Of a stretch of 64,000 nt of DNA, positions 63,929 through 64,000 are shown one piece after another. The notes beneath the pieces were generated by a model. It made no database searches. It was not told the origin of the DNA and saw only the letters and a program-made list of their open reading frames with translations. This DNA comes from Microbacterium sp. CFH 31415 (lineage in GTDB: Bacteria > Actinomycetota > Actinomycetes > Actinomycetales > Microbacteriaceae): positions 124,001 through 188,000 of the forward strand of contig NZ_JAKYXC010000003.1 in NCBI RefSeq assembly GCF_022538185.1. The letters are read 5' to 3'. A program made the translations under genes and the position numbers. Position 1 is the first letter of the stretch, and each line of letters starts with the position of its first letter.

Positions 63929-64000
63929 GCGGACGGCCGGACATGTGCCTGCCCTGGGAGGCCGCCCGGGCGGCCGCGGCACCGGAGGGCGTCGCACTCG

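Noticed and set aside
63689..63997. Reverse gene at the right edge
   Set aside because: It runs opposite the VOC gene and has a Pro/Arg-rich start with no family pattern.

Overview
The window is one contiguous piece of a high-GC actinobacterial chromosome. Gene content and style suggest the Microbacteriaceae, probably Microbacterium or a close relative. Pointers are the GTG/ATG starts placed 6-7 bases after TAGxxT-type -10 boxes, the class-E (LAxTG) sorting signal, the SigK-RskA-fasciclin module, the reduced actinobacterial Tad cluster next to topA-tmk-holB, and a very frequent GCGGCATCC/GGATGCCGC word. The genus call is inferred from style and synteny, not from a marker alignment. I see no IS element, prophage, CRISPR array or rRNA operon. 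Region by region: 1-436 is the 3' end of an ArsA-type ATPase, followed by tRNA-Ser. 631-5156 is a reverse-strand operon for a MoxR ATPase, a DUF58 protein and a transglutaminase-like membrane protein, facing a forward pair of membrane genes (5332-7430). The SRP RNA and pta-ackA (acetate overflow) follow, then a sugar-phosphomutase plus GH65 phosphorylase pair, dnaX-recR, a DMT exporter, lysC and asd. A divergent TetR/reductase pair sits between lysC and asd. 22215-31438 holds mqo, a DUF2207 protein, tdk, galE, a DUF1295 protein, a GntR-lldD lactate unit and a HAD phosphatase. 31499-37448 holds tRNA-Pro, an LALTG-anchored surface protein, a metallophosphoesterase and a class A PBP with PASTA domains. 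37560-41039 has DUF4177 and RidA genes, then a stand-alone TOPRIM gene coupled to acs. 41448-44613 is a compact Tad pilus operon, leading into topA-tmk-holB and a lipoprotein peptidase. 50815-53469 is the metNIQ methionine importer. The last 10 kb has tRNA-Thr, two divergent transporters, a coupled MMPL-pncA-GNAT run, tRNA-Lys with a partial 3' copy, a membrane Ser/Thr kinase with a Gly/Asn tail, a fasciclin lipoprotein divergent from sigK-rskA, and an AraC-type regulator with a VOC protein. Functionally this is mostly core: central metabolism (pta, ackA, acs, mqo, lldD handle acetate, malate and lactate), DNA replication, amino acid synthesis and envelope building. The more distinctive parts are regulatory. 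Many promoters look leaderless. A GntR regulator has two tandem operators. SigK-like promoter pairs lie in front of both the fasciclin gene and sigK. Two long perfect hairpins made from the over-represented 9-mer lie in divergent intergenic regions.
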